A stretch of 64,000 bases of DNA from Symbiodinium sp. CCMP2592 (GCA_905221615.1 CAJNDT010006185.1:248001-312000); one strand, 5' to 3'. Positions 35,713 through 47,322 are shown, counted from the first letter of the stretch. A program made the numbers and translations. The notes: a model not told the origin generated them from the sequence alone.

Positions 35713-38700
35713 AAAGACCGCAGTTGCCGCTGTTGGCAACCACAACCAGTGGGCCAGACTTAGGAAAGCAAGCCGGGGAGGGCCAGACCTAGGAAAAAAA
35801 AAACCGCTCCGCCCCAGCTTGGCGTGTGCAATCGGTGCTTTCCGAAGCTGGTTGAGACGTTCATTGATTGCCATTGCTTGCTCAGTACTGGAATCGACCG
35901 TTTCTGGTGTTTCTGGAGCTGACTGAGATGAGATTAAGCATGTGCGCGTACACTGTTCGTCGTAGATGCGTGGCTGCTGATGTTATCGAGCTGTTTGGTC
36001 GGCGAACTTGTTGTTGCCAACGTAACTCACGCTGCTTTCCTGGAGGTGGTCCCCCCACCTCTGTTGCACAACTATTTATCCCTTTGTCGCTCAGGCCTAG
36101 TCAATAGCTGATTTCGTGGACATGCGTGACATTCGACTGTGATGGCGACCTTGTCTTTGCCCAGTTCATTTGCCACTAAGGCGGGGACGCGCGAATCGCG
36201 GCGCCAATGAGGCAAATGCTGGGCTTGGGCTGGTGAGCGCTAAGGAAACAAAACCCCAAAAACACATCCCCCCAGCATGCAGCAAGGCTCCCGAGAATTG
36301 TTTCACTCATCGTGTTTCCTGTTCGAGAGAAGCACCAGGCCCACCTTGACGCACATTCCAACTCCTCCACTCGCAAACTCCCCAACATCCTCCGATCCCG
36401 CCGACACTCAGCACCCACAGCCTCCGGCTTTTTAGTCAGGAAAAGGCACAAAAGTGTGCCGACAAGGCCGCAAAAAAGGCCTTGAAGAAGGCCGGGGTGT
36501 TTGAGTTTGGGAAATTCGGAACTCCAAACAGGAGGGCTTTCGGACCCAAATTCGATTCTCCGATGGGTTTCAAGCATCAAGCTCCCTACTACTTGGGTAC
36601 TTAGACCCGTAGGATTTACTCCTGAAGCCCTAAACCCTTTTATAAACCCCTAAGCCCATGTTCCTTCAAAGGAGGCACAGAAGCCAATGGAGCCTGGCCA
36701 GCGCGTTGTTCTCACAGGCGATTTTCGGGAGTCGGACTTCTGGTTCCCTAAGGATCCTAAGGGTCCATGTGCCCAGATAGGGTTCCTTTAAAGGTTTCTT
36801 TAAGGGATTAGGGTTTAGGGTTTATGGTTTCGGGGCCTTAAAGCAAAACGGGCCTCGGACTCTGAGGCTGCACGTGCGGAATGGAACTGACCAGATTTTC
36901 CGATGAGGGTTTCTTTCGGGTTTAGTAGGGCTTTAGGGTTTATGGGTTTGGGGGGTTGTTGGCTTTGGGTTTTACGGTTTGGGGGCCCTCAATGGTTCCT
37001 TTAAGAGGTTCCTTTGAAGCTTGTTTTACGGTTCAAAACAGGTCACTACTTAACATTGATCATGAGGCCTTTACGGGTCTGCTGTGCAATCAAAGAGCTT
37101 TTGAGAATCAGACCAGGGTGGGGGGATTCTTCCTGTAAACATAATGATGAGGATCGATGGGGAGTACTATCACTAAGTTTTCAGGCTTCTCGACTTTGCG
37201 GCTTTCGGGCTTTTGAGGCCTTTTGGGCATGACTTGTAGGAGTTCTCTGTGTAGACTTGCAGACAGAGCTCAGGGTGCTGCAACGCACAGACCTTCCAAA
37301 AACCCCTCAACACTAAGGAATATGCTTTAAATACTCCTTAGTATTATGGATCTTAATTTCATGTATACTTTGTAAAGCTATTTTGTAACTATGGTGGAAG
37401 GATTGGGCACAAATTTGTGCGATAGTGATCAACATCGGCACCCTAAACCGCAAATTGGTCCAGGGCTGGTGGACCATCCGGACTTCAACGGCAAGGAGGG
37501 CATCATTCAAAGGCCGTGGGTTGTTTGTAGGGTGTGGGGTGGAGGGGCAATTGTCATCGTTTTGCCATGTGTTGCCGGGAGGTTCCTTCATGTAGTATAC
37601 ATGTTGCGTGCGGGTTTGGTGGACTACAAATCCACGAAAATGGGTTTGGGTCGAGAACATGCCTTACTATCAGCGCTGGATTGTGGAGACACTGGATTGG
37701 AGTAAGTGGCCAAACCATGTGGGAATTCATGCTGCGCAAACAGTGGCGTGTAGGGCTCAAAGTTGAACCCTAAACACCGAACTCTATGCAATTCATGGCT
37801 GTAAGGTGGTTGAGGGTGTGCGGTTGCCCGGCTCTTTTCTTTTGATGAGTGCTCCACTACACTCAAAACTGTCTGTCCATGGGTTCAGGGCCTAGGGTTT
37901 AGGGTTATGGATCTTTGGACTACTTAGACTTAGACTTAGGAACGCAGGGCCCGCAGCTTTTCGATTTTTCCTGATTACTCAGGGGTCGGAAGAGTCAGCG
38001 GTACTGCCAAAGACAACCTGATAGTGCTTTCCAAACATGTATACAGTATCATATACACCAAAGCCTCTTCGAATTGTTAAGGTCCCTTGTTTATGTCTAG
38101 CACTGCTTGAAGCTGTTCTTCCCCGATTCCAGACTGACTGAAGCCTAAGTCCACAACGGATCAGGGGTTACGTGTCAGGGTTTGAGTTCAGGGTTTAGGG
38201 TTTATTTTAGGCTTCAAATTCTCTGTTTTTGTTCAATATAGGGTGGTGGTCTGTTCAGCAGAGGTTTAACGGGATTAGTTGCCGAAGGCTTCGAATATCT
38301 CTTAATTAAGGTACCTTCTTCCATTATAGCAGGATCCCTAATGTGATTGAGGTAGACGCCTTACTTAGTGAACCCTCCCTCTCTGCCAGATTCGATTCGA
38401 CTCTTCAAGTCTACGAAGTCCGCGTGCACGGCGGGCAGAAGCCTGTCTTGGTCAAGGCCTTCGTAGCAATGGAGTAGGTAAGCTTGAACCTTGAACCTTT
38501 TCGGGGGTCCTGTAAGGGGTTGTTACAAGTATAAGGGCTATTATTGAATTATGTAAGGGTTCTTGGCAGAGTAGGTGACCCATGTAGCCTTTGACCTCTT
38601 TGATCCCTATGTACTTACAGGCTCCGCTAGTCCACCTGATTTTGTTTTGGGCCTTGTTGTGCTCAGGATAGCACCTTCAGGCTTGAAGCTCTTCTTTGTG

Positions 38701-41700
38701 ATAGACGCTCATATGAGTCTCGCAATTAAGACCTCAAGGTTTAGGGTCACGCAGCGTGTGGCACACTTGGTAGTGCAACGTTTGGGTGAGGTAGCTGTGA
38801 CGATCCAGGACACGGGAAAAACTCAAATTTCGAAACCCTAAACACAGAAACCCCTCACAGCACCTGGAGCCTTAAACCCCAACCACCCCCCTATAGAAAC
38901 CCCTCGTGGTGCCTTGAATTGAAACCCTTCCATGAATATCTGCCTCATTCCGATATTGTCAGACTACCAGGTTGCCTGCAACCATGTTTCGCGCTTGGAC
39001 AGCGCCAAGGATCTAATCTGATCTTCGACTTTGGGCCGGGAGTTAAGGGGCTTCTGTGGGGTCCCGTTAAGGCTTCCGTGCTAGAGGAGGTTTCAATACG
39101 CGTGCCATGTTTAAGGCTTTATGGCTCAGTGTTTGAGGGCTTGAAAACCCTGGGCGTTTTTGGAAGGTAGTAGAGTCTCAGTTGGTTGAGTGCTTCAGGG
39201 TGGAACTCGGTTGGGTGTGGGGCTTAAGAGCTCAATTCAGGTGTATAGAGTTGCAGGCTTTGGGTTCAGAGGCCTTAAGGTAAAAACAGTTTCGGGCTTT
39301 GGGTGAACCTTACAAAGCCTAAGGTCGTAAACAACCGTAGACAGGTTGCGCTTTGTGCCTGCTGGCTTAGGGTGAGACCAAGCCCACTTTTGCAATCGAC
39401 ACCTACACCAAGAAGGCTCGCAGTCTGCGTCAAACTGCGAGTAAAGTTCTTTTAAGATAACGGTTTTTGTTAAGGCCGCTGTTGCAGGATTTTGAAACGC
39501 TGTTATAGGGACTTTGACTTAGGGTTTAAGGGCATGATCAATTATTGGGGGCCATACCATGGACGATAACCTCTGCCGCTCAGGATGCGTTAGGTCATGC
39601 AGGGTGGCAACCACCAGTGTGCCAAAGAGGTCTGAACAAAAACCCAATCACGACAATATCCCCTCCTAGTACAGCACATGCGCCTCTAGCCTATAGTAGT
39701 ACATCCCGAAACCGCTTTAAAATATTTAGGTTCCTATACATTCCCTTAAGACTCTCTAGACCCTAGACCCCTTGCAGACCTCTAGAACCACTTCAAAGGT
39801 GCTGTCGGATTTCGTATATACGAAAATAGGGGACCCTAATTTAGCACCCTAAATTGTAGGCTATTATTATAAGGACCCCAAAATAAGGTACCCCGGAACC
39901 GGAAACTCCGATATGCAGGAGTCACAGGGGGAGCCTCCTCTCTCCCTGGCGTTGGCACTACAGGCGGCTGAGGGTTTGTCACTTTACGACTTCAGCCCGC
40001 GTGAGCCCAGCATGCAAGTGTAGCATCATCTTTGTTCGTATCATCTCGTATCTGTCTATGTTAGTTACTTGCTTTTTTCAAGGTTGCTTACACCTTTATG
40101 CATGATGACTCAGAGGGAGGATTCATGAGTATCGCACCGAAGTGGTCCTTCGGTACTTTTAAAGTTTAAATCATTCATCACTAAACTATATGGTATGCCC
40201 CCAATGATTCTGATTAAGACCCCGATATGAAGTAGCTGTGGTAGTAGAATGTCAGTAATTACGTAGTTGATGCTTGAAAAGCTTCGAAGTAGGATATGCA
40301 GACCCCTTTATACGATAACGAGATGGCCTTACAAGGCACTTTTCATTATGCGGCAGAGAAGCTTGCAGTCCTTACACCCTATAAGCATAAAGCCAAAACC
40401 GCTTTGGAGAAAGGGGCTTCATTGCACTTTAAAAAAAAGCTTAAACACTAAGCCCCAAAGCGTAGCAATGTCAGCCTGAACCTTAACAAATAAACCGTAA
40501 ACCCCAAACCTAACGTGGTTCTCTAACCCCTTATACCCTAAGCCCTATAGCATCCAGGATGAGGATCAGCTTCTCTCACCACCGAGCAACCGATCGGCCA
40601 TTACTAGATCAAGCCTGGGAGCCCATCAGATAAGAGTTTGAGGGCTTAGGGTTGGTCAGGCGTTTCGGGTTTTCGTTTAGGGTCTAGGGTTGGGGTGTAA
40701 GGCTGGTGGTGCAGGGGTACCAGTCAGGTCGATAGGACCCGAGTTTAGAGTGTCGGAATTTGGAGAAATCTGGCTTTGGGCTTTTAAGGGTTTTTGGGAC
40801 TCGGATTTGAGGCTTAGGAATGCTGTCTGCAGGGCTTGGAGTTTCTGGACATGTTAAGGGAGCTGAGGGATTTGAGGTACAGGTTCGGGATGTTGGCCTG
40901 CTGAACTGCAAGGGTTTTGGGTTTTGGGGGTCCTAAGGCATGAGCTTTGGGGCTTGTGGTTTAGTGCTTTTGGGAACCTTACAGCAGAAGGCTTAATCCT
41001 AGCAGCAGTACAGAGTTCAGATAACGGTTCGTGCCAACCCGCAGCCTCAAGCCGCAAGGCCCGTCAGCCTAAATCTAAACGGCCGCCAGAGCCTAAACCC
41101 CAAGCCTCAATCCCCAGCAGCACGAAGCACCAGAAGAAACATCCCATCTAAGGCCACAAGTCGCCCATAAACTAAGAATGAACCATCAACTTTAGATGTT
41201 AGCCGATAAACTAGTCTGTAAGGTCGCTCCTCACGGCACACTCGCAGTTTAGGGTTTAAGTGTTAAGGCCCGTGTATGGCGTTTCTGAGGTAACCTGATA
41301 TCTGCGACGCTGATGAGGGTCTGGGGTTTATGGCTATCATAGGGTCTGAGGAGTATGGTTTGCGGTCTGTGGTTTGCGCGGACCTCATAGCCCGGACTTC
41401 AGGCAGGCCCTTATGTTCCCCATACCCCGAACGCCAGTTTAGATTCATGACCAACCATGCAAGCTTAGGGATCTAATTATGCATCGCAGACTCCCCTGAA
41501 GGCATGACTAGACTATTCCAAGACCCCAAGCAATCTAAGAGAATACTGACGCTACATAGCCCCTCGTCGCACTCAAGGCTACACATGCTTGCCTTAAGCC
41601 GGTCAAGTCCTGAACCATAGTTTTGCAGACTGTTTTGGATGGTTCATAAGTGGCGTTGAGATGTCTCTAAAAGGTACTCATAAGACTCATAATATAGATC

Positions 41701-42507
41701 CTTCATATGTTGGACAACATGGTTTACTGGAGCTCCCCTTCGTGGATCGCGCTGGGTTCGTCCCCTCCAAAAGGGCCTAAGCCCCAAATCCAACGAGCCT
41801 ACGAAGAAATACGAAGAAGCACGAAACGGAGTTGAGAACATGAGAGATAAGTTTTCAAACCTTCGAGTGTTATCAGTTCTGTCCTAAAGACCAGAGCCCT
41901 CAACCTCGCAGCCAAGACAAGTTAATACCTTCCCTCAACGTTCGACATGCCGCAGATTCGCTGCTTGCGAAAATTCTTCTGCCCTACTGCCGGCAGGCTC
42001 TCTTTTCCGTTCTCGGTGGGGGTGGGGCGACAGTTTAGACTTGAAGAGCAGATCCGGTGGCTTCGGGTTCGGAAGGTTTAAACGGTTCAAGGTCTCGGCT
42101 GTAGGGGTTTGCAATGCGGAGGAAGGTTGAATCCATTGCGGCATTGTGGTTTAGGGCGGGTTAGGGTTGGTGAACTAGGGTTTCAGTAGCCCAAGGAGCC
42201 TCGGTGCTTCGACTCAGACTAGGGAGCGGGACTTCATTATGACAATGCCAAGTTTGTGTACGGATGTGTAATCTTCGTTTGGTTGTAACTTTGGGATCGG
42301 GAATCTACCCTAAACCCTAAAGCCCCAAAGCCTTTGAGGTTCAAACGAACCGGATCTGCACTTCCTGAACATCGCTCTCTTGTCAAGCTTGTTCAGTGTC
42401 CTCTTTCAGCACATCATCAGGTTCCGTTGGTGATTGAGGGTTCATGCGTGTCGTGAGAAGTGGGTTTGTCCAAGTAAAGTTGCAAGTGAAGCAACCACCT
42501 TCACTCT
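35713..42507. other. Long non-coding stretch upstream of the retrotransposon
   Basis: No gene that I can support. Telomere-like words occur repeatedly on both strands (for example near 36625-36650, 36810-36835, 37885-37905, 38190-38206, 40495-40550, 40670-40695 and 42305-42325). Frames of 60-134 codons show no motif. Confidence 0.5.
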
Positions 42508-42512
42508 TCTTT
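42508..42512 (+). repeat. Target-site duplication, left
   Basis: TCTTT immediately before the 5' LTR. It is identical to 56004-56008. Confidence 0.9.
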
Positions 42513-42674
42513 TGTAATTTGTGCACGTGTGAAGTAGCATGTTGTGTGGTGACATTTTGGCTCAAGTGCTCTGGCAGTAACAAGGTGTAGTTACCGAATG
42601 GTACAAGCCGTGCAGTTATCACTTGGACGGGTATATACAACAGTGCGTGTGTGCAGTGGTTTACAACAACTATA
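42513..42674 (+). repeat. 5' LTR (162 bp)
   Basis: Matches 55842-56003 at 160 of 162 positions. It starts TGTAATTTGTGC and ends CAACTATA, so the termini are TG...TA rather than the usual TG...CA; the target duplication fixes these borders. It contains GGGTATATACAACAG (around 42630), a possible TATA-like signal, and the spliced-leader match at 42553-42566. Confidence 0.95.
42553..42566 (+). promoter_or_regulatory. Spliced-leader-like 14-mer in the 5' LTR
   Basis: CATTTTGGCTCAAG is identical to the last 14 bases of the 22-base dinoflagellate spliced leader. The bases just upstream (TGTGGTGA) match it only in part. Confidence 0.7.
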
Positions 42675-42700
42675 GGTTATCAGCCGTATAGCCTACGGCC
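42675..42700 (+). promoter_or_regulatory. Primer-binding-site region (candidate)
   Basis: GGTTATCAGCC directly follows the LTR. It resembles the TGGTATCAG start of initiator-Met-tRNA primer sites with one inserted T, so priming by that tRNA is possible but not shown. GCCGTA at 42684-42689 and TACGGC at 42695-42700 form a hairpin over the same region. Confidence 0.35.
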
Positions 42701-42737
42701 TGGTCATCTGGTTGGTTACAATACAATCAATCAGCGC

Positions 42738-45700
42738 ATGAGCGAACCGGAACTTATTCCTGCAAATATGGATACTGTTACAAGCACCGTGAACCCTTCC
42801 CAGCCCCCGGTCACGGGTGGCCAAGCAGGGATCGGCGCCCCCGGCTTTGTTTTCCCGGCACCAGCCTCAGTCCAACAATTCAACGTCTTCGCACCTCAGT
42901 ACAGTGTCGAAGTACACGTTAACCAGATCAGACTGGAAGTCGGTGAACTAGAAGCTCAGGCAGAAGCTAGACACAGGCAACACATGCTGACCTATCAAGA
43001 AGCATCCGCAATTCAAACAGCCGACTTAAAGCACACGGCAGAACGTAACCACCTTGAAGTGGTAGCGGAACTGCAAGCAGCCTTGGCGCAAAGTGAGTAC
43101 AAGGCAGCAAATCGAGAAAGGCTCCTGTTGTCTGAAATGACTTTGAGCCAGGCGCATGCCTTTGACGAAGATCAAAGGTTACGTCAAGAGCTCGCGGAAC
43201 TTCAACAAAGCCGAATCACAGACGCATTGGATCAACAACTGGCGGAATCACGCTTTGCACAGAACCTCGAAGAACAGGCAAGACAGCACATTGAGAATTC
43301 TCAGGAAGTCATGGTTGAGCAGTTCCAAGCACACTTTGAGTTGTTTAGGAACAGGCAGAAAGAAGAGTATGAGGCGTCCCTTGCCGAATGCAGGGAACAG
43401 AACGAAGAGCTTCAGGACAGATTGGATTCTGCGGAAACTGCATTAGAGAAGGTCTTGGATCAGTACAATCCAGCTGCTCCAAAGAGCCAGCCTACGCCTG
43501 CTCCAAGTACCCCTGCAGGTCCCTCTGTCTTCCCCAAAGCTCCTCAAGCGCCCATGTTCTCAATGCCGAATGTTATCCCCCAAGCTGCTAGATGTCTGTT
43601 CGAGTCAATGAATCCAGGAGGTTTGAATGCTCAGCCCATTCCGTCTGCAACAGCATCTTCAATCCCCAAAGCAGGACCTTCCCAGGCACCGCCAGGAACA
43701 GCGGCCCCTCCAGCGGCCGATTCCGGGACGCCAGGAACAGAGGTTTTCAACACAGGTCTTCTAGAGACACAAATGGCTATCCTCCAAAGCCTAAGAAGCT
43801 TGAGGGGTGAGAACAAAGGTGATGCTGACAAACCCAAAGCAAAAGAAGCAGAGTCCATCAACCTTCCGGAGTTCCCAAGTCCAGAGTCGTATCGTTCGTG
43901 GAAAACGGCAGCTAGGGAGGCGGTCAGGGCCGCATCAGATTCTCCTGATGAGGCGTTTAAATGGGTGATGAAGGCCTACGACAAAGACGCATCGCAGGAA
44001 TCCCTTCGAGACCCTGAGAAATTCCTCACCCTTGACACGAAACTCCTTGCTGCCCTCACCAAAGTCGCTAGGGGAGAACTTTCCCGAGAGATCCTCATTT
44101 TTAAGGAGACAGAAGCGGCAAAGTTCAGGGCGGTACGAGGACGGCAGGTGCTCTACCTCTTCGATCAGTACTTCAAGACGAACGAGGAGGTAGGCTCACT
44201 GTACTCCGTGGAGGATCTGCTGAAAGTAAGGTTAATCAACGACGACCTTTCAGTGTTTATTAGCAACTGGGAATCTGTCATGTCTGGACTCAGCCACACA
44301 CCGGACGAAACGACCTTGAGAGACATTTTCCTTCGTGAACTCAGGCAGTCCAAGAGGCTTAAGTACGATCTTGGGATTTACGACAGGGCATCAGAGGGTA
44401 CGGATCAGCACACGTGCAAGTTTCTTGTGAAGTCGCTTAAGGATCTTTTGACCCGAGAGCGCAAACGCAAGAACCGTGACCGTATTGCAAGGTCTCACGG
44501 GGATAAGTACGGTGCCCCTGCCTCAAAGTCTCCTGGCCGAACTTCCAGCCCCTCTTCAAGAGGAGGCCGTGGCAGATCACAGAGCCCAAGGCCAAGATCA
44601 CCCAGCAAAGGTAGATCCCAGTCTCCCAATAAGCCTAGGACACCTAGCCCAAAGGGAGTATGCTACGATTTCCTCAAAGGAACTTGCAAGCGAGGCAACA
44701 ATTGTCCTTTCCTTCACAAGAAGAGATCGTTGTCCCCAAAAGGTGACAAACAGAAGAAGAAGATTAACGTGACCTGCAAGTTCTGGAAAGAAGGCAACTG
44801 CAACAAGGGTGATAAATGTCGGTTCCAACATAAGGACATCGAGAAGCCGTCAGCTCCCGCACCCAAGTCCGAAGCCGCCCCGGCAGCTCCAAAGCCAGGG
44901 TCACCCAGGGCCAACTCCCCAGCTCCGCGCAGAGGGAGAAGTCCCCGGGCGAAGTCAAGTGACAAGGCTCCAAAGACGGCCGCATGCGCCATCGCGTTCG
45001 AGACTACAGCGGATCTTAAGATCTCGCCAAAGCTCGCTATGGCAGCGTCACATGATGAGGACTATTGGGAGGTAGACTTCACCGGCAACAAAATCATCCG
45101 CCATCACAAGAAGTACCGAACAGATTGGTATGTTCCTGACAACTCATGTCCTGTGAACCCCAAGAAGCTTAGGAGCCAAGCCAAGCTCGAGCAGGTTTTG
45201 CCGGTCTCTCCATTTGTCGGAAACAAGATCTACAACTGGAGAAAGACCCCAACCAAAGGACCCGGCAGCACGTGGGTAGGTAAAACGATCTTCTACATGC
45301 AAGAACTCCCTAAGGTGAGTTTCGACAGCACTGTAGAAATGATTGCCATCGAACCGGAAGGCAAGCAGAGAAAACACGCCTACCTTCCCAGGGTTTATGA
45401 CGAAGTCTACCCCACTGTCGAGAAGTGTCCCCGCTCGAATCCTAAGGATCTGAAGAGGGCTCTTGTGTGGGCAAAGCAGTTTGCCACCATGATAGAGTGC
45501 ATGGTACACGACATGCCTGCGGGATGCGGGTATGAGTGCACGGAGGAAGGCTTCCTCTGCGAGGAGTGCGAGCGACTTGCACGTCCGTCATGTGCTGGTC
45601 TGGTCCCCGGCTTAAAATTCCTAGCGGACACCGGGAGTGAAGAAGACCTCATCAGTAAGTCGGACTGCAGAACTCACTTCCCCGACGTACCCATAGAACC

Positions 45701-46139
45701 TGCCTCACGTCCTGTTTCGTTGATCACAGCCAACGGGCCGGTAAAAGGTAATGAAGCCGTTAAGCTAGAGGTTCCTGAAATCAACAAAGTCCTCGAGTGC
45801 TACGTGCTAGACTCAACGCCGCCGGTTTGCTCTGTTGGTAGAAGATGTATGGACGAGGGCTTTGATTTCCATTGGTACGCAGGGAAGACGCCTTACTTCG
45901 TGACGCCCGAAGGCCGGAAACTTTACTGCAAGCTGCGCGGGCGAGTCCCGGTAATTGGGGATGGTACGATCGCTGTCCTCACTCGCCGGTCGTCCAGGCA
46001 ACATCGGGTTTTCCCCGTTCAGCGGCCTACTAAGGCACGCCAATGCAGCAGAAACCGAGCCGGAAGGCGAATCCTCGGGCAAAGGCCTCGACCCCAGGAT
46101 CGAAAAAGCTTTGAAAGAGGCCGCTCCGTTGAGAATTAA
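42738..46139 (+). CDS. Gag-protease polyprotein of the copia element
   Basis: 1133 residues from ATG 42738; the frame is open further upstream, but only from a GTG inside the LTR. Residues about 60-245 form a long Gln/Glu-rich coiled coil. About 374-600 is a capsid-like helical region (PEFPSPESYRSWKTA). About 600-640 is Ser/Arg/Pro-rich. Two CCCH zinc fingers follow: C642, C650, C656, H660 and C680, C688, C694, H698 (C-x7-C-x5-C-x3-H each), in place of the usual CCHC knuckle. Then comes a DYWEVD...RHH module, and the aspartic protease with its active site ADTGSEEDLI (D964). It packages the RNA and processes the polyprotein. The frame ends 184 bases into the integrase frame, which lies one base forward. 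Confidence 0.85.
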   Translation: MSEPELIPANMDTVTSTVNPSQPPVTGGQAGIGAPGFVFPAPASVQQFNVFAPQYSVEVHVNQIRLEVGELEAQAEARHRQHMLTYQEASAIQTADLKHTAERNHLEVVAELQAALAQSEYKAANRERLLLSEMTLSQAHAFDEDQRLRQELAELQQSRITDALDQQLAESRFAQNLEEQARQHIENSQEVMVEQFQAHFELFRNRQKEEYEASLAECREQNEELQDRLDSAETALEKVLDQYNPAAPKSQPTPAPSTPAGPSVFPKAPQAPMFSMPNVIPQAARCLFESMNPGGLNAQPIPSATASSIPKAGPSQAPPGTAAPPAADSGTPGTEVFNTGLLETQMAILQSLRSLRGENKGDADKPKAKEAESINLPEFPSPESYRSWKTAAREAVRAASDSPDEAFKWVMKAYDKDASQESLRDPEKFLTLDTKLLAALTKVARGELSREILIFKETEAAKFRAVRGRQVLYLFDQYFKTNEEVGSLYSVEDLLKVRLINDDLSVFISNWESVMSGLSHTPDETTLRDIFLRELRQSKRLKYDLGIYDRASEGTDQHTCKFLVKSLKDLLTRERKRKNRDRIARSHGDKYGAPASKSPGRTSSPSSRGGRGRSQSPRPRSPSKGRSQSPNKPRTPSPKGVCYDFLKGTCKRGNNCPFLHKKRSLSPKGDKQKKKINVTCKFWKEGNCNKGDKCRFQHKDIEKPSAPAPKSEAAPAAPKPGSPRANSPAPRRGRSPRAKSSDKAPKTAACAIAFETTADLKISPKLAMAASHDEDYWEVDFTGNKIIRHHKKYRTDWYVPDNSCPVNPKKLRSQAKLEQVLPVSPFVGNKIYNWRKTPTKGPGSTWVGKTIFYMQELPKVSFDSTVEMIAIEPEGKQRKHAYLPRVYDEVYPTVEKCPRSNPKDLKRALVWAKQFATMIECMVHDMPAGCGYECTEEGFLCEECERLARPSCAGLVPGLKFLADTGSEEDLISKSDCRTHFPDVPIEPASRPVSLITANGPVKGNEAVKLEVPEINKVLECYVLDSTPPVCSVGRRCMDEGFDFHWYAGKTPYFVTPEGRKLYCKLRGRVPVIGDGTIAVLTRRSSRQHRVFPVQRPTKARQCSRNRAGRRILGQRPRPQDRKSFERGRSVEN
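42803..42821 (+). repeat. Bulged hairpin 1
   Basis: GCC/GGC outer stem, inner stem CCCG/CGGG, loop GTCA, bulged T. In the gag frame it encodes QPPVTGGQ. Confidence 0.75.
44548..44567 (+). repeat. Bulged hairpin 2
   Basis: Outer GCC/GGC, inner CCTCT/AGAGG, loop TCA, bulged A. It encodes SSPSSRGG in gag. Confidence 0.7.
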
Positions 46140-47322
46140 GGCGGAGTACTTGAACAAACCAGGTTGGGTTTCACATCCTTCCTTTCCACAGATGATCGTG
46201 GGGCACTTTCCCAAAACCTTTAGAACGCCTGCAACGCGGTTTCCAAAGCATGTCATCCGGAGTACTTGGACTTATGTCAAGAAATGGCAGGAGGTCGAAA
46301 AGGATGTGGATGTTATGACGTTGGACAATCGGGTAGCCAAGCTCCCTTCCGATGCCTGCATTCTCAGTATAACGATCTTTAAACGACCTGCTGATGACCC
46401 CGAGCCGGAGCCTGACAGCGAAAGAGAAGCTGAAGCTGACCCAAAGGATGAAAAACGTTCAGCCCAGCTCAAGCTGCAGGCCAATAGCCCGGAGCACAAA
46501 TTCACCCATCGTCCTAAGAACCCTTTCTGCAAGGTATGCCAAAAGGCCAAAATGCTAGCGCCACATGCCAGAAAGCGAGGGGGGAGCTCCACTATCTTTT
46601 TGAAGAAGTTCGGAGCCCACGTGACAATTCATCACATTGTGACCAAGGACTTGCGTGATTTTGGGATCGAGGGTGAGAAAGTTGCTCTTGTGGTTAAGGA
46701 CGTGTTCACTAACTTTCGTTATGTGTACCCTGCAGGTACGAAGGAGTCGGAAGAGGTTTATGATTGCCTGCTGCACTACTTCGCTGTAGATGATGAACCA
46801 GGGATCATTTACTCCGACAATGCCCCCGAACTCAAGAATGCTACTGGAAAATACAAAGTTCGTCACAACACTTCCCGACCTTACGTCGATGAGAGCAAGT
46901 CTGTTGTTGAGAGAGAGATTCGAACTGTGCTCGAGGGCACACGGGCGAACTTGCTTCAGGCAGGACTTCCAACGAAGCTCTGGCCCTTAGCTGCTCAACA
47001 TCACACTATGGCTCTAAACTTGTCCAAAAGGATGGACACGGCGAAGATCCCATGGGACGAAAGGTTCGGTGAGGGGTTTAGCGGTAAGCTCATTCCTTTT
47101 GGTGCCAAGGTTCTTTATTGGAACAACCCCAAAGAGAACATCACAAATGCATCTAAGTTCGACCCAAAGGCCGAAGACGGTATCTTTCTTGGGTACCACA
47201 TTCAACCTGGCTTCATTTGGAGACAGGAATACCTTGTAGCTCCCTTAAAGGGTAGCCAAGATGCAATTGACAATGACGACCTGAGAATCATTCGGGTCAA
47301 GCGCATGGAACTTCCGATAGGG
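45955..47322 (+). CDS. Integrase region of the copia polyprotein
   Basis: Inserts the cDNA into the host genome. The frame is +1 relative to gag-protease; an in-frame TAA at 45952-45954 precedes it, so it must be entered by frameshifting or is displaced by an indel. The zinc-binding HHCC part is compact: H 46495, H 46507, C 46528, C 46537 (HKFTH...FCKVC). The catalytic core has D at 46699 (KDVFTNF), D at 46816 (YSDNAPEL) and E at 46909 (VVEREIR), with only 30 residues between the second Asp and the Glu. The usual GTRANLL and conserved tail (GAKVLYW, KFDPKAEDGIFLGY) follow. At about 47311-47330 the homologous text jumps to the gag frame. Codons after that in this frame are not integrase. Confidence 0.85.
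46462..46481 (+). repeat. Bulged hairpin 3
   Basis: Outer GCC/GGC, inner CAGCT/AGCTG, two-base bulge CA. It encodes SAQLKLQA just before the integrase zinc region. Confidence 0.6.

Noticed and set aside
42651-42737. Upstream extension of Gag to the GTG at 42651
   Set aside because: The start would lie inside the LTR and is not ATG; the first ATG in frame is 42738.
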